From Bacteroidota bacterium (GTDB lineage: Bacteria; Bacteroidota; Bacteroidia; Bacteroidales; Tannerellaceae): 64,000 bases of DNA. The stretch spans positions 1-64,000 of the forward strand of contig JAEYVY010000005.1 of assembly GCA_023429375.1 (NCBI GenBank). Direction: 5' to 3'. This document shows, in pieces, positions 7,644 through 15,577 of the stretch (position 1 is the stretch's first letter; every line of letters begins with the position of its first letter). Below the pieces are notes generated by a model, which saw only the letters and a program-made list of their open reading frames with translations, was not told the origin of the DNA and searched no databases. Both the position numbers and the translations under genes were made by a program.

Positions 7644-8302
7644 GTATTAGTGAAAACATAAAGTCATTAAAACAATCTCTGCCCAAAAACGTAACGCTCG
7701 TTGCCGTATCGAAATTTCATCCGGTAGAAGACCTGATGGAAGCATACGGTGCCGGGCAACGTATTTTCGGTGAAAGCAGAGCTCAGGAACTCGTTAAAAA
7801 GAGATTGGCTTTGCCTGAAGATATCGAATGGCACTTTATCGGACAACTACAAAGCAATAAAATCAAAGATATTGCTCCATTTATCCATACTATTCACAGT
7901 ATTGATTCACTAAAACTGATCCAAGAAGTAGAGAAACAGGCGGCAAAACACAATCGCATCATCCGCATTCTTCTGGAAATTCATGTTGCAGAAGAAGAAA
8001 CGAAGGCCGGATTCGCACCTGCCGAATGTCGGGAGTTGCTCACTTCATTCACTCCGGCCGATTTTCCGCATGTTCAAATTGCCGGCTTAATGACGATGGC
8101 TACCAATACCGACGATACGGAACAGATCAGGAAAGAATTTCGTTTGCTCAAATCCCTTTTTGATGAATTTAAAAGTTCCTATTTCCCAAATCCGGAATTC
8201 AGTATTCTTTCGATGGGTATGAGTTCAGACTATGAAATTGCCATTAGTGAAGGAAGTAACATGGTCAGGATTGGGAGTCATATTTTTGGGGTTCGAGAAT
8301 AA
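7640..8302 (+). CDS. YggS/PROSC family pyridoxal-phosphate homeostasis protein
   Basis: 220 aa, the usual length for a single-domain PLP-binding TIM barrel related to the alanine racemase N-terminal domain. The PLP lysine is predicted as Lys25 in VAVSKFHP, and the family motifs FGESRAQE, WHFIGQLQSNK, GLMTMA and LSMGMSSDYEIAI are all present. It has no known catalytic activity and acts in PLP balance in the cytoplasm. It is coupled to the DUF4494 gene by a 4-nt overlap. Confidence 0.93.
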   Translation: MSISENIKSLKQSLPKNVTLVAVSKFHPVEDLMEAYGAGQRIFGESRAQELVKKRLALPEDIEWHFIGQLQSNKIKDIAPFIHTIHSIDSLKLIQEVEKQAAKHNRIIRILLEIHVAEEETKAGFAPAECRELLTSFTPADFPHVQIAGLMTMATNTDDTEQIRKEFRLLKSLFDEFKSSYFPNPEFSILSMGMSSDYEIAISEGSNMVRIGSHIFGVRE

Positions 8303-8359
8303 AGAGTAGATTTGATCTTAAGTTCATGTGTTATCGTGAACAGTAATAGAATATTTGCC

Positions 8360-8367
8360 TATTTTTG
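8360..8367 (+). promoter_or_regulatory. -7 promoter element for the DHOD-like gene
   Basis: TATTTTTG matches TAnnTTTG, 26 nt before the ATG at 8394. A small GTTCA/TGAAC hairpin lies upstream at about 8323-8342. Confidence 0.5.
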
Positions 8368-8393
8368 TATAGTTAAACTAAATTAAATCGGAC

Positions 8394-9371
8394 ATGATTG
8401 ACATTTCCACAGAATATGCCGGACTTAAACTTCAAAATCCAATAATTGTAAGTAGTTCAGGCCTTACAAACAACGCTGTCAGAAATAAAGACTTGGAAAA
8501 AGCAGGAGCTGGTGCTATAGTATTAAAATCTCTTTTCGAAGAACAAATTGAAATGCAAAGCAGTTCACTCATGCAGGATTCGGATTTTCCGGAGGCATCC
8601 GACTATATTCGAGGATATATAAAGGCAAACCAACTGAATACTTACCTTGAGTTAGTCAAAAAGAGTAAGGAGCTGTGCACTGTTCCTATCATAGCAAGTA
8701 TCAATTGCTACAAGACGGATGTATGGACAGATTTTGCTTACCAAATCCAACAAGCAGGTGCTGATGCTATTGAGCTTAATGTATTTTCATTAGAGACAGA
8801 TCTGGACTATTCAAGTGACAAACTGAGAAACAATTATATCTCTGTACTTAGAAAAATAAAGGAAATTGTTTCGATTCCTGTAATTGTCAAGTTGAGTAAG
8901 TACGTTGACAACCTCCCTTCCCTTGTTAATGCCTTAAAGCAAAATGGAGCGGATGGCGTTGTACTCTTCAATCGTTTTTATCAGCCGGACATCGATATTA
9001 ATACTATGCAGATCATTTCTTCAAATGTATTCAGTAATCATTCAGACCTGAGCGATACCCTTCGTTGGACTGCAATTATTGCAGGCAAAGTGCCTGGGCT
9101 AAATATTGGTTCTTCAACCGGAATTCATGATTGGGAAGATGTGATTAAATGCCTATTGGCCGGAGCGACTACGGTTCATATGTGCAGCTCGATTTACAAT
9201 CAGGGAAGTGAAATCATTTCACAAGCAATCACCTGTTTGGAAGAATGGATGACGCAAACTCAATATAGAAGCCTCGATGAATTCAGAGGTAAACTAAGCT
9301 ACGCTAATATTCCTAATCCGGGAATGTACGAACGTGCACAATTTATGAAGTATTTTTCTAACAAAGATTAA
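8394..9371 (+). CDS. Dihydroorotate dehydrogenase-like flavoprotein
   Basis: 325 aa. A TIM-barrel FMN protein of the DHOD family: start IDISTEYAGLKLQNPIIVSSSGLT, FMN-phosphate region GSSTGI and LAGATTVHMCSSI. It departs from true PyrD at the active site: the usual ELNxSCPN segment, central to orotate binding, reads ELNVFSLETD here, so the CPN triplet is missing. It belongs with the DHOD-like subfamily often annotated beside genuine PyrD in Bacteroidetes; the substrate is unknown. Single gene with its own promoter; the next gene is over 400 nt away. Confidence 0.8.
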   Translation: MIDISTEYAGLKLQNPIIVSSSGLTNNAVRNKDLEKAGAGAIVLKSLFEEQIEMQSSSLMQDSDFPEASDYIRGYIKANQLNTYLELVKKSKELCTVPIIASINCYKTDVWTDFAYQIQQAGADAIELNVFSLETDLDYSSDKLRNNYISVLRKIKEIVSIPVIVKLSKYVDNLPSLVNALKQNGADGVVLFNRFYQPDIDINTMQIISSNVFSNHSDLSDTLRWTAIIAGKVPGLNIGSSTGIHDWEDVIKCLLAGATTVHMCSSIYNQGSEIISQAITCLEEWMTQTQYRSLDEFRGKLSYANIPNPGMYERAQFMKYFSNKD

Positions 9372-9456
9372 GTAATACACAAACACAGATTATCTCGATG
9401 CATCCTATCGAGAATAAACAGGTCGGTTTTAAATGAGCTTATAGCTTTAAAACCAC

Positions 9457-9501
9457 TGAAGTGAACCCCAAAGTTTTGTCCAAACTTTGGGGTTCACTTC
9501 A
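9457..9501. repeat. Perfect 20-bp inverted repeat resembling two abutted IS3-family ends
   Basis: TGAAGTGAACCCCAAAGTTT (9457-9476) is an exact inverse of 9482-9501, separated by TGTCC. The outer ends are TG and CA and the body (TGAACCCC, AAAGTTTGGACA when read inward from the right) is like the terminal repeats of IS150/IS3-group elements. No transposase lies between them and no 3-bp target duplication is evident (flanks CAC and TTA). There is no T-run after it, which argues against a terminator. Confidence 0.5.
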
Positions 9502-9689
9502 TTAAAGAAACTATTTGGGAGTTTTACATACACATTGTCATTTATGAAAAGTAAAAATAAAAAAGGACTCCGATTTGTTTAATGCGAAATTCAGAAATTG
9601 CAGTAATCTTAAAATTGCTTTTTTTGACATTATAATAAAAAAATCAAATTTATTTTATCAATAATTTAATTTTAATATTATTTTATGAT

Positions 9690-9697
9690 TAAATTTG
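9690..9697 (+). promoter_or_regulatory. -7 promoter element for the YjbH-like operon
   Basis: TAAATTTG matches TAnnTTTG in a very AT-rich context, about 95 nt before the ATG at 9793. The resulting 5' leader of about 85 nt has no obvious fold. Confidence 0.45.
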
Positions 9698-9792
9698 TAT
9701 AATTATAAGCATATGGACTATTATTTCCATAAACTGAAAAATTGTATTCTTTGAAAACATATAAACACATAGAAATTATACGAAGCTATTAT

Positions 9793-10698
9793 ATGAGAGT
9801 TTTATGGTGCGCACTGATTCAAATAGCACTTTTTTCTTTACCAATTACCTATTCACAAGCTCAGACATATGGTAGCAGAGGCGGAGATGTAGATATTTTT
9901 ATGGGAACTGAATTAAACTATAAGGATATAACACATGAGCGTGTTTATGATTTGCTTATAAATTTGACTCCGGGTGTAAAATGGAATATGGGACAAGGAT
10001 GGATGATTAGTGGTCAGGCATTTATCCCTGTTGTTAATCAATATGGAGGTTATTATAAAAAGGTAAGACTTAATATGGCTACTTTAAGCCATGAAGGACG
10101 TCTAGGAAACAATTTATATATCAAAAAAAGCATAGGACTTTTTGGATTAGAGCGTTATGGCGCAGATTTAAAACTATTCTATCCTCTAACTGATTGGTTA
10201 GCCCTTGATGGGCAGATGGGTTATACAGGCTTTTGCAGTATGGCTACGGGATGGAAATGTAGTAAAATAGATCGTTTCACTGGCACGGCAGGGATAAGAA
10301 TTTATCTTAGCCCATCAAACACTGAATTCCGAGCTCAAGCCGGTCGTTATATATATGGTGATTACGGAGCTATAGGTGAAGCAATGCGACACTTTAAACA
10401 TTGTACAGTTGGCCTTTATGCTCAGATTAGCGATGTAGGTGGTACAGCTAGTAGCTGGCAACGCAACGGTGGCTTTAAGATTGTCATGATGATTCCGCCC
10501 TATACACGGCGTCATCGTAAAGTGAATATCCGACCTGCAAGCAATTTCCGCCTTACATACAATATAGAGGCGAACCAGTATGCAAATAAAGTATACACAA
10601 CTGATCCTGAGCAGAATGAACGCAATGGATGGTTCTCACGAGACTTACTTCGTTGGGGTAGCACAGCTATGAATCCGGATTTTATACGATATGAATGA
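9793..10698 (+). CDS. Outer-membrane protein equivalent to the C-terminal half of YjbH
   Basis: 301 aa from ATG 9793, giving a good signal peptide (MRVLWCALIQIALFSLP, cleavage near SQAQ). An upstream in-frame TTG (9742) would add 17 polar residues and was rejected. Alternating beta-strands fill the protein. The segment RAQAGRYIYGDYGAIGEAMRHF, a following VGLYAQIS strand and a late FKIVMMIP strand match the end of the YjbH/GfcD group (exopolysaccharide-associated outer-membrane proteins). Its start lacks the YjbH N-terminal region, which is encoded by the next gene. It overlaps that gene by 4 nt (ATGA). Confidence 0.65.
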   Translation: MRVLWCALIQIALFSLPITYSQAQTYGSRGGDVDIFMGTELNYKDITHERVYDLLINLTPGVKWNMGQGWMISGQAFIPVVNQYGGYYKKVRLNMATLSHEGRLGNNLYIKKSIGLFGLERYGADLKLFYPLTDWLALDGQMGYTGFCSMATGWKCSKIDRFTGTAGIRIYLSPSNTEFRAQAGRYIYGDYGAIGEAMRHFKHCTVGLYAQISDVGGTASSWQRNGGFKIVMMIPPYTRRHRKVNIRPASNFRLTYNIEANQYANKVYTTDPEQNERNGWFSRDLLRWGSTAMNPDFIRYE

Positions 10699-11462
10699 TG
10701 AAAAAATTGCTGATTATAATATATTTTGTATATATTGCATGTGGATTGCAAGCGCAGCAATATTCAGGAACGACCGGACTTATTCATGTGCCAACCGCAG
10801 AGATGAATCAAGAAGGAGATGCTCGTTTAGGAGGTCACTTTTTAAATAAAGAAATGTTACCTGACTACAGAGTATTTCGTTTTAATGATCGAAAGTTTCA
10901 CACTTTTACTCATTATCTTAGTATAACGCCATTCTCATGGATGGAAATTGCGTATACTTGTACTTTATTTAAAACGAAAGAGAATGGAAGTGATGTAGGT
11001 GGATACGGATCAAAGGATCGATACTTCTCATTGAAATTACAACCTTTGCGTGAAGGCAAATATTGGCCGGCTATAGCTGTGGGTGGTAATGACTTTATGG
11101 ATACACGTTCAAACATGAAAGGAGAAGGTGGTGAAATTTATTTTGGGAACTATTATTTTGCAGCCACCAAACATGTTGAACTCAAAAAAACTAAAATAGG
11201 TGTAAATGTTGCGTATCGTCACTATTTACGCTCATATAATGATCGTTGGGCTGGTATTGTTGGAGGAATCACTTTGAGACCAACATGTTACCCCAATCTA
11301 CGTGGAATTGTAGAGTATAATGGTGAAGATATAAATATTGGTGCTGACTGCCTTTTATGGCGTCATCTACTTATGCAAGTGTCATTGCAAGGTGGCAAAT
11401 ATATAAGTGGAGGAATTGCGTATCAGATAAACCTATTAGGTAGTAAATCAACAAAAAAATGA
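10695..11462 (+). CDS. Outer-membrane protein equivalent to the N-terminal half of YjbH
   Basis: 255 aa (or 254 from the ATG at 10698), with a signal peptide ending near GLQAQ. The start YSGTTGLIHVPTAEMNQEGD followed by ARLGG is the typical opening of YjbH-type proteins (they begin G-Q-x-G-L-x-x-x-P-T-A), followed by strands such as SITPFSWMEIAYTCTLF and LQPLREGKYWPAIAVGGNDF, which also fit that half. A predicted beta-barrel in the outer membrane. It follows the YjbH C-terminal-half gene with a 4-nt overlap, so the two halves are made together but in reversed gene order compared with single-chain YjbH. Confidence 0.65.
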   Translation: MMKKLLIIIYFVYIACGLQAQQYSGTTGLIHVPTAEMNQEGDARLGGHFLNKEMLPDYRVFRFNDRKFHTFTHYLSITPFSWMEIAYTCTLFKTKENGSDVGGYGSKDRYFSLKLQPLREGKYWPAIAVGGNDFMDTRSNMKGEGGEIYFGNYYFAATKHVELKKTKIGVNVAYRHYLRSYNDRWAGIVGGITLRPTCYPNLRGIVEYNGEDINIGADCLLWRHLLMQVSLQGGKYISGGIAYQINLLGSKSTKK

Positions 11463-11491
11463 ATTATTATTATTTTTATTAATTTAGAATT

Positions 11492-12643
11492 ATGAAAAAC
11501 TTAGTTAAATCAGCAGTCCTTTTCACTATGTGTGCGGGACTATTATCAGGTATAACCTCATGTAAGGATGACGATCCTAATTATGACAATGTTGTGCCTC
11601 CAGTAGTTGAAGCTATTGCTCCGACTTTACAAGGATTGGTTACAACCACAGACGGTGCTGCTTTAAGCGGTGCTACAATTACATTGAGTGGTGCAGGTAA
11701 TTATACAGCAACTACTGATGCTCAAGGAAAGTATAGTATAGCAAATTTGAAAGTTGGTACATATACAGTAGAAGCTAAAGGAACAGATGTTACTCCTTCT
11801 ACTGGAAGCATAACAGTTCAAGAAGGTCAGGCTGCTATATGGAATGCGTTGCTTCCTAAAGTTGTAAAAGAAGTTGCTGCAAAAGTTACAGACGTTACTG
11901 TAGAAACTAAACAAGAAGTGACTATTCCTTCAATCCCTTCAGTTCAGACTACAGCCCCAAAGATTGAAGTAACTGTTCCTGCCAATGCATTGAGCAAGCC
12001 TGTTGAATTGATATTAACATTCAATAATTCAACAGCAGCGACTACTCGTGCAAATGTGACTTATTCTTTGCTTAATATGACACTTTCTGCAAGTGATCCG
12101 ACCGTACAATTCAATCAACCTATCAGTTTCTCAGCAAATGTAGCTGCCGCACCAAGTAACGTTTTATTGAATGGTAATCCAATTTACTTTACATTTGAAA
12201 ATGGTGTCTTGACAATGGCTTTAACCGAATTGGGTGATATTCTGGTTCCGGCAACTATTGAGGCAACAGAGTCAACAAGTACAGAACCAATAGCATTTAG
12301 CACAAGCGAATGGAATAACTTAAACGGAAGTGCAGATATAAATGTTGCTTCAACTTCTTATTCATTCAAAATTGGAGGTACTATCACTGGTGCAGACAGA
12401 ATACTTAATAATGTCTTATCGCTTAATACACATATTTCTGGAAATAATGCAACTACAGTAACCGCTAATTACGATTTAGATCTTGTACTTCCAATCGGAA
12501 CAGCATTGACTGTTTCTGGTACGCAAAAGGTAAGAACTATAACATATAAAATGGGCACTCAAACTGCTACAGCTACTATTTATGGTGATGTAACTATTAA
12601 AGCTGTTTCTTATAACCGTCAACACACGGGTGGTTCTAACTAA
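11492..12643 (+). CDS. Lipoprotein with carboxypeptidase-like regulatory (beta-sandwich) domain
   Basis: 383 aa. The lipobox GITSC gives lipidation at Cys24, followed by an acidic KDDDPNYD stretch that resembles a Bacteroides surface-export signal. Residues about 45-115 form a CarboxypepD-reg-like domain (LSGATITLSGAG, TTDAQGKYSIANLKVGTYTV). The remainder is Thr/Ser/Ala-rich beta structure without a recognised family. It is third in the operon, 29 nt after the YjbH N-half gene, and ends in a strong terminator. By analogy with GfcB/YjbF lipoproteins that accompany GfcD/YjbH it may be the partner of the two barrels, although it is not recognisably homologous. Confidence 0.7.
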   Translation: MKNLVKSAVLFTMCAGLLSGITSCKDDDPNYDNVVPPVVEAIAPTLQGLVTTTDGAALSGATITLSGAGNYTATTDAQGKYSIANLKVGTYTVEAKGTDVTPSTGSITVQEGQAAIWNALLPKVVKEVAAKVTDVTVETKQEVTIPSIPSVQTTAPKIEVTVPANALSKPVELILTFNNSTAATTRANVTYSLLNMTLSASDPTVQFNQPISFSANVAAAPSNVLLNGNPIYFTFENGVLTMALTELGDILVPATIEATESTSTEPIAFSTSEWNNLNGSADINVASTSYSFKIGGTITGADRILNNVLSLNTHISGNNATTVTANYDLDLVLPIGTALTVSGTQKVRTITYKMGTQTATATIYGDVTIKAVSYNRQHTGGSN

Positions 12644-12672
12644 CATTTGACTAGTCTAGTCTGAATTATATA

Positions 12673-12707
12673 GAGAGGTGATTTTGTGTAATCACCTCTC
12701 TTTTTTT
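12673..12707 (+). terminator. Intrinsic terminator of the YjbH-like operon
   Basis: GAGAGGTGATT (12673-12683) pairs perfectly with AATCACCTCTC (12690-12700), followed by seven T. Confidence 0.92.
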
Positions 12708-12954
12708 ATCACTTTGCGCAAAGAATAAAGGACATATTGGATTGCACAATTCAGTCATTAATTTTATTTCGTTGTTGATTTCAAAATTTTGATTTTCTAT
12801 TATTTGCTTATCGCTAGATACTCTGATTTATTCATAAATTATAATTCAAAGAAATTATTCCAATCTTATATCATTAAATTTCATCTATAACTTCATAAAT
12901 AATATTTCATTAAAATATATTTTCCTTTTGATATTATATTTTGTAGAAACTTTC

Positions 12955-12962
12955 TATCTTTG
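12955..12962 (+). promoter_or_regulatory. -7 promoter element for the CoADR-rhodanese gene
   Basis: TATCTTTG matches TAnnTTTG, 24 nt before the ATG. TTTG at 12927-12930 may be the -33 box with 24-nt spacing, somewhat long. Confidence 0.55.
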
Positions 12963-12986
12963 TCATAGAAAATAAAATAATTGATT

Positions 12987-15422
12987 ATGAAATATTTAAT
13001 AGTTGGAGGCGTTGCTGGTGGAGCAACAGTCGCTGCCCGACTGAGGCGGTTGGACGAAAAAGCAGAGATTATCATGTTTGAACGTGGTGAATATGTTTCG
13101 TATGCCAATTGTGGTCTACCTTATTATATAGGTGATACAATTACAGACCGTGAGAAGTTACTTGTTCAAACAGTTGAAGGATTCACAAGCCGCTTCCATA
13201 TTGATATTCGCACACAGCAGGAAGTAGTATCCGTAGACCCCAAACAGAAAGAAATACAAGTTCGTAATCTGAAAACGGGTGATGAATATACTGAAAGTTA
13301 TGACAAACTTATTCTGTCTCCAGGAGCAGCACCTATAAAACCAGGTATCAAAGGAATAGCAAATGATAAAATTTTCACACTTCGTACAATTCCTGACACT
13401 GACCGTATAAAATCATACATAAACAAATACAATCCACGGAAAGCATTGGTCGTTGGAGCAGGATTTATTGGATTGGAGATGGTGGAGAATCTCCACAACC
13501 TAAATATTGAGGTAACCATTGTAGAAAAGTCAAATCAAGTGATGGCTCCATTAGACTATTCTATGGCAGCAATTGTACATCAGCATCTTAGAGCTAAAGG
13601 TGTTAATTTGATTTTAGAAGATGGGGTGTTAGAATTCGAAGATAATCAAAAGGCTATCACTACCCATTTGGAAAGTGGTGCCCACATCGAATCAGATATG
13701 GTCATCTTAAGTATTGGTGTGAAGCCAGAAATTAAACTAGCTCAAGAAGCCGGATTAACAATTGGCAGCTTAGGTGGTATCATGGTGAATGAATACATGC
13801 AGACATCAAATCCTGATATTTATGCATTAGGTGATGCAGCCGAAGTAACTCATCTAGTTACAGGCAAGCCTGCTTTGATTCCATTAGCAGGACCGGCTAA
13901 CAAACAAGGTCGTATTGTGGCCGATAATATTGTATACGGAAATAAATATACGTATGCCGGAAGTATTGGTACTTCTATTGCCAAAATATTTGACCTCACT
14001 GTGGCTGCTGCCGGTGCAAACGCTAAACTTCTAAAAAGAGAATCAATTGCTTATCTATCATCATATACACACTCTGCTTCACATGCCGGTTATTATCCGG
14101 GATCAATCCCGATGAGTATTAAGATTCTGTTCAGCCCAACAGATGGTAGATTGCTTGGTGCTCAAGCAGTTGGCATTGATGGTGTAGACAAGCGTATGGA
14201 AATGTTGGCTCAGGTAATTCGTAATAAAGGTAGCGTATACGATTTGATTGCAATCGAGCAGGCATATGCCCCACCCTATTCTTCAGCAAAAGATCCAGTG
14301 AACATGGCAGGATTTGTAGCGGAAAACATTTTGACCAACAAAGTGCGTACTATCCAATGGAGAGAAATTGAAACACTTTCACCAGACACAATACTTGTGG
14401 ATACTCGAACACATGAAGAATACTGTTTAGGGACAATCCCGGGAGCTATCAATATTCCGGTTGACGATTTGAGAAAGAGAATGAATGAACTTCCTAAGGA
14501 TAAAGACATTGTTTTGTTCTGTGCCGTAGGATTGAGAGGATATTTAGCCTACAGAATTCTATATCAGAATGGCTATACTAACATTCGAAACTTGTCTGGT
14601 GGGTATAAAACGTGGAGTATAGCCACAGAAAAACCTGATAAAAAAGAAAATAACACAATCGATAATCAGAATACAGTTAATACACAAATGCTAAATACAC
14701 CTTCCATACATATAGATGCCTGTGGATTGCAATGCCCAGGTCCCATCATGCAATTAAAGAAACACTATAATGAACTTAAGGTAGGCGAACAATTGATTAT
14801 TTCGGCAAGCGATCCGGGATTCAGTAAGGATGTGGCTGCATGGTGTAATATGGCCGGAGCTCAACTGAATTCGTTGGATAATAAAAGTGGAATTATACAA
14901 GCAGTAATTGAACGCCCCAGTGCTTGCCAAGCAATAAAAGAGCAAACAAATGGAGAAAACAAAACTTTCATCGTCTTTAGCGACGATTTGGACAAGGCTC
15001 TTGCCTCATTTGTATTAGCCAATGGTGCCGCTTCAACAGGCAAAAAAGTTACTATGTTTTTTACGTTCTGGGGATTGAACATTATCAAGAAAAGAGAAAA
15101 ACCTGCTGTTAAAAAAGACCTGTTTGGTAAAATGTTCGGCTGGATGCTTCCGGCGCATAGCGGCAAACTATCTCTTTCAAAGATGAATATGGGAGGCGCA
15201 GGAAGCCTGATGATGAGACATATCATGCAACGCAAGAATATTGAAAGTTTGGAGTCATTGATGAACATGGCTATCGAAAACGGTGTGGAAATGATTGCGT
15301 GCACGATGAGTATGGATGTGATGGGCATAAAAAAAGAAGAATTGATTGATCATGCCACCCTTGGAGGTGTAGCCACATATATGGAAAGAGCAGAAGATTC
15401 AAATGTCAATTTATTTATATAA
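12987..15422 (+). CDS. CoA-disulfide reductase with rhodanese, TusA and DsrE-like modules
   Basis: 811 aa from ATG 12987 (an in-frame TTG two codons upstream is not used). Residues 1-450 form the FAD/NAD(P)H disulfide reductase, with a GGVAGGATVAARLRR FAD fold and catalytic Cys42 in NCGLPYYIGD, as in CoADR and persulfide reductases. A rhodanese domain follows (about 465-550) with active Cys512 in CAVGLRG. A TusA/SirA domain (about 570-645) has CGLQCPGP with sulfur-carrier Cys583. The end (about 655-811) is a DsrE/DsrF-like domain. The chain suggests passage of persulfide sulfur among successive cysteines for CoA-SSH, polysulfide or sulfane-sulfur handling. Cytoplasmic; single gene. Confidence 0.9.
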   Translation: MKYLIVGGVAGGATVAARLRRLDEKAEIIMFERGEYVSYANCGLPYYIGDTITDREKLLVQTVEGFTSRFHIDIRTQQEVVSVDPKQKEIQVRNLKTGDEYTESYDKLILSPGAAPIKPGIKGIANDKIFTLRTIPDTDRIKSYINKYNPRKALVVGAGFIGLEMVENLHNLNIEVTIVEKSNQVMAPLDYSMAAIVHQHLRAKGVNLILEDGVLEFEDNQKAITTHLESGAHIESDMVILSIGVKPEIKLAQEAGLTIGSLGGIMVNEYMQTSNPDIYALGDAAEVTHLVTGKPALIPLAGPANKQGRIVADNIVYGNKYTYAGSIGTSIAKIFDLTVAAAGANAKLLKRESIAYLSSYTHSASHAGYYPGSIPMSIKILFSPTDGRLLGAQAVGIDGVDKRMEMLAQVIRNKGSVYDLIAIEQAYAPPYSSAKDPVNMAGFVAENILTNKVRTIQWREIETLSPDTILVDTRTHEEYCLGTIPGAINIPVDDLRKRMNELPKDKDIVLFCAVGLRGYLAYRILYQNGYTNIRNLSGGYKTWSIATEKPDKKENNTIDNQNTVNTQMLNTPSIHIDACGLQCPGPIMQLKKHYNELKVGEQLIISASDPGFSKDVAAWCNMAGAQLNSLDNKSGIIQAVIERPSACQAIKEQTNGENKTFIVFSDDLDKALASFVLANGAASTGKKVTMFFTFWGLNIIKKREKPAVKKDLFGKMFGWMLPAHSGKLSLSKMNMGGAGSLMMRHIMQRKNIESLESLMNMAIENGVEMIACTMSMDVMGIKKEELIDHATLGGVATYMERAEDSNVNLFI

Positions 15423-15458
15423 TTTCTCGAAAAAAGATTAAAAAATCATTGGTTTTTG

Positions 15459-15490
15459 TTTGAATAAGTGCACTCAATGGATTAGTTTTG
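15459..15490 (+). promoter_or_regulatory. Promoter of the GH3 gene
   Basis: TTTG (15459-15462), a 20-nt spacer, and TAGTTTTG (15483-15490): both Bacteroides boxes at ideal spacing. The leader to the ATG at 15578 is about 80 nt. Confidence 0.65.
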
Positions 15491-15577
15491 TCTCACAAAT
15501 AAGATATTAAACGATTATAAACAAAGATTTTACGCAAATCGTTATCGTATACAGAACAATATCTAATTATTAATAAT

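Larger units (their letters stand above)
9372..9792. other. AT-rich intergenic stretch with three hairpins and a promoter
   Basis: No gene. It holds in order a 7-bp hairpin TCTCGAT/ATCGAGA (9393-9413), a 9-bp hairpin GGTTTTAAA/TTTAAAACC (9425-9454), a 20-bp perfect inverted repeat (9457-9501), about 150 nt of very AT-rich DNA, and a -7 element at 9690. The first hairpin may terminate the DHOD-like transcript, though it lacks a T-run. Confidence 0.7.
12644..12986. other. Intergenic stretch with terminator and promoter
   Basis: Contains the YjbH-operon terminator (12673-12707), a 12-bp perfect palindrome CTTTGCGCAAAG (12712-12723), about 230 nt of AT-rich DNA with no coding signal, and the CoADR promoter (12955-12962). 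Confidence 0.7.

Noticed and set aside
9457..9501. Strong intrinsic terminator for the DHOD-like gene
   Set aside because: The stem is perfect but followed by ATTAAAGAAA with no T-run on the plus strand, so the paired-IS-end reading is preferred.
9793..11462. A single yjbH gene broken by a frameshift
   Set aside because: The second half begins with its own signal peptide, and the order of halves is reversed relative to YjbH, so one mutation cannot join them; both frames are intact.
14861..15328. 155-codon minus-strand frame opposite the TusA/DsrE end of the CoADR gene
   Set aside because: Shadow frame; the plus-strand protein is intact and motif-rich here.
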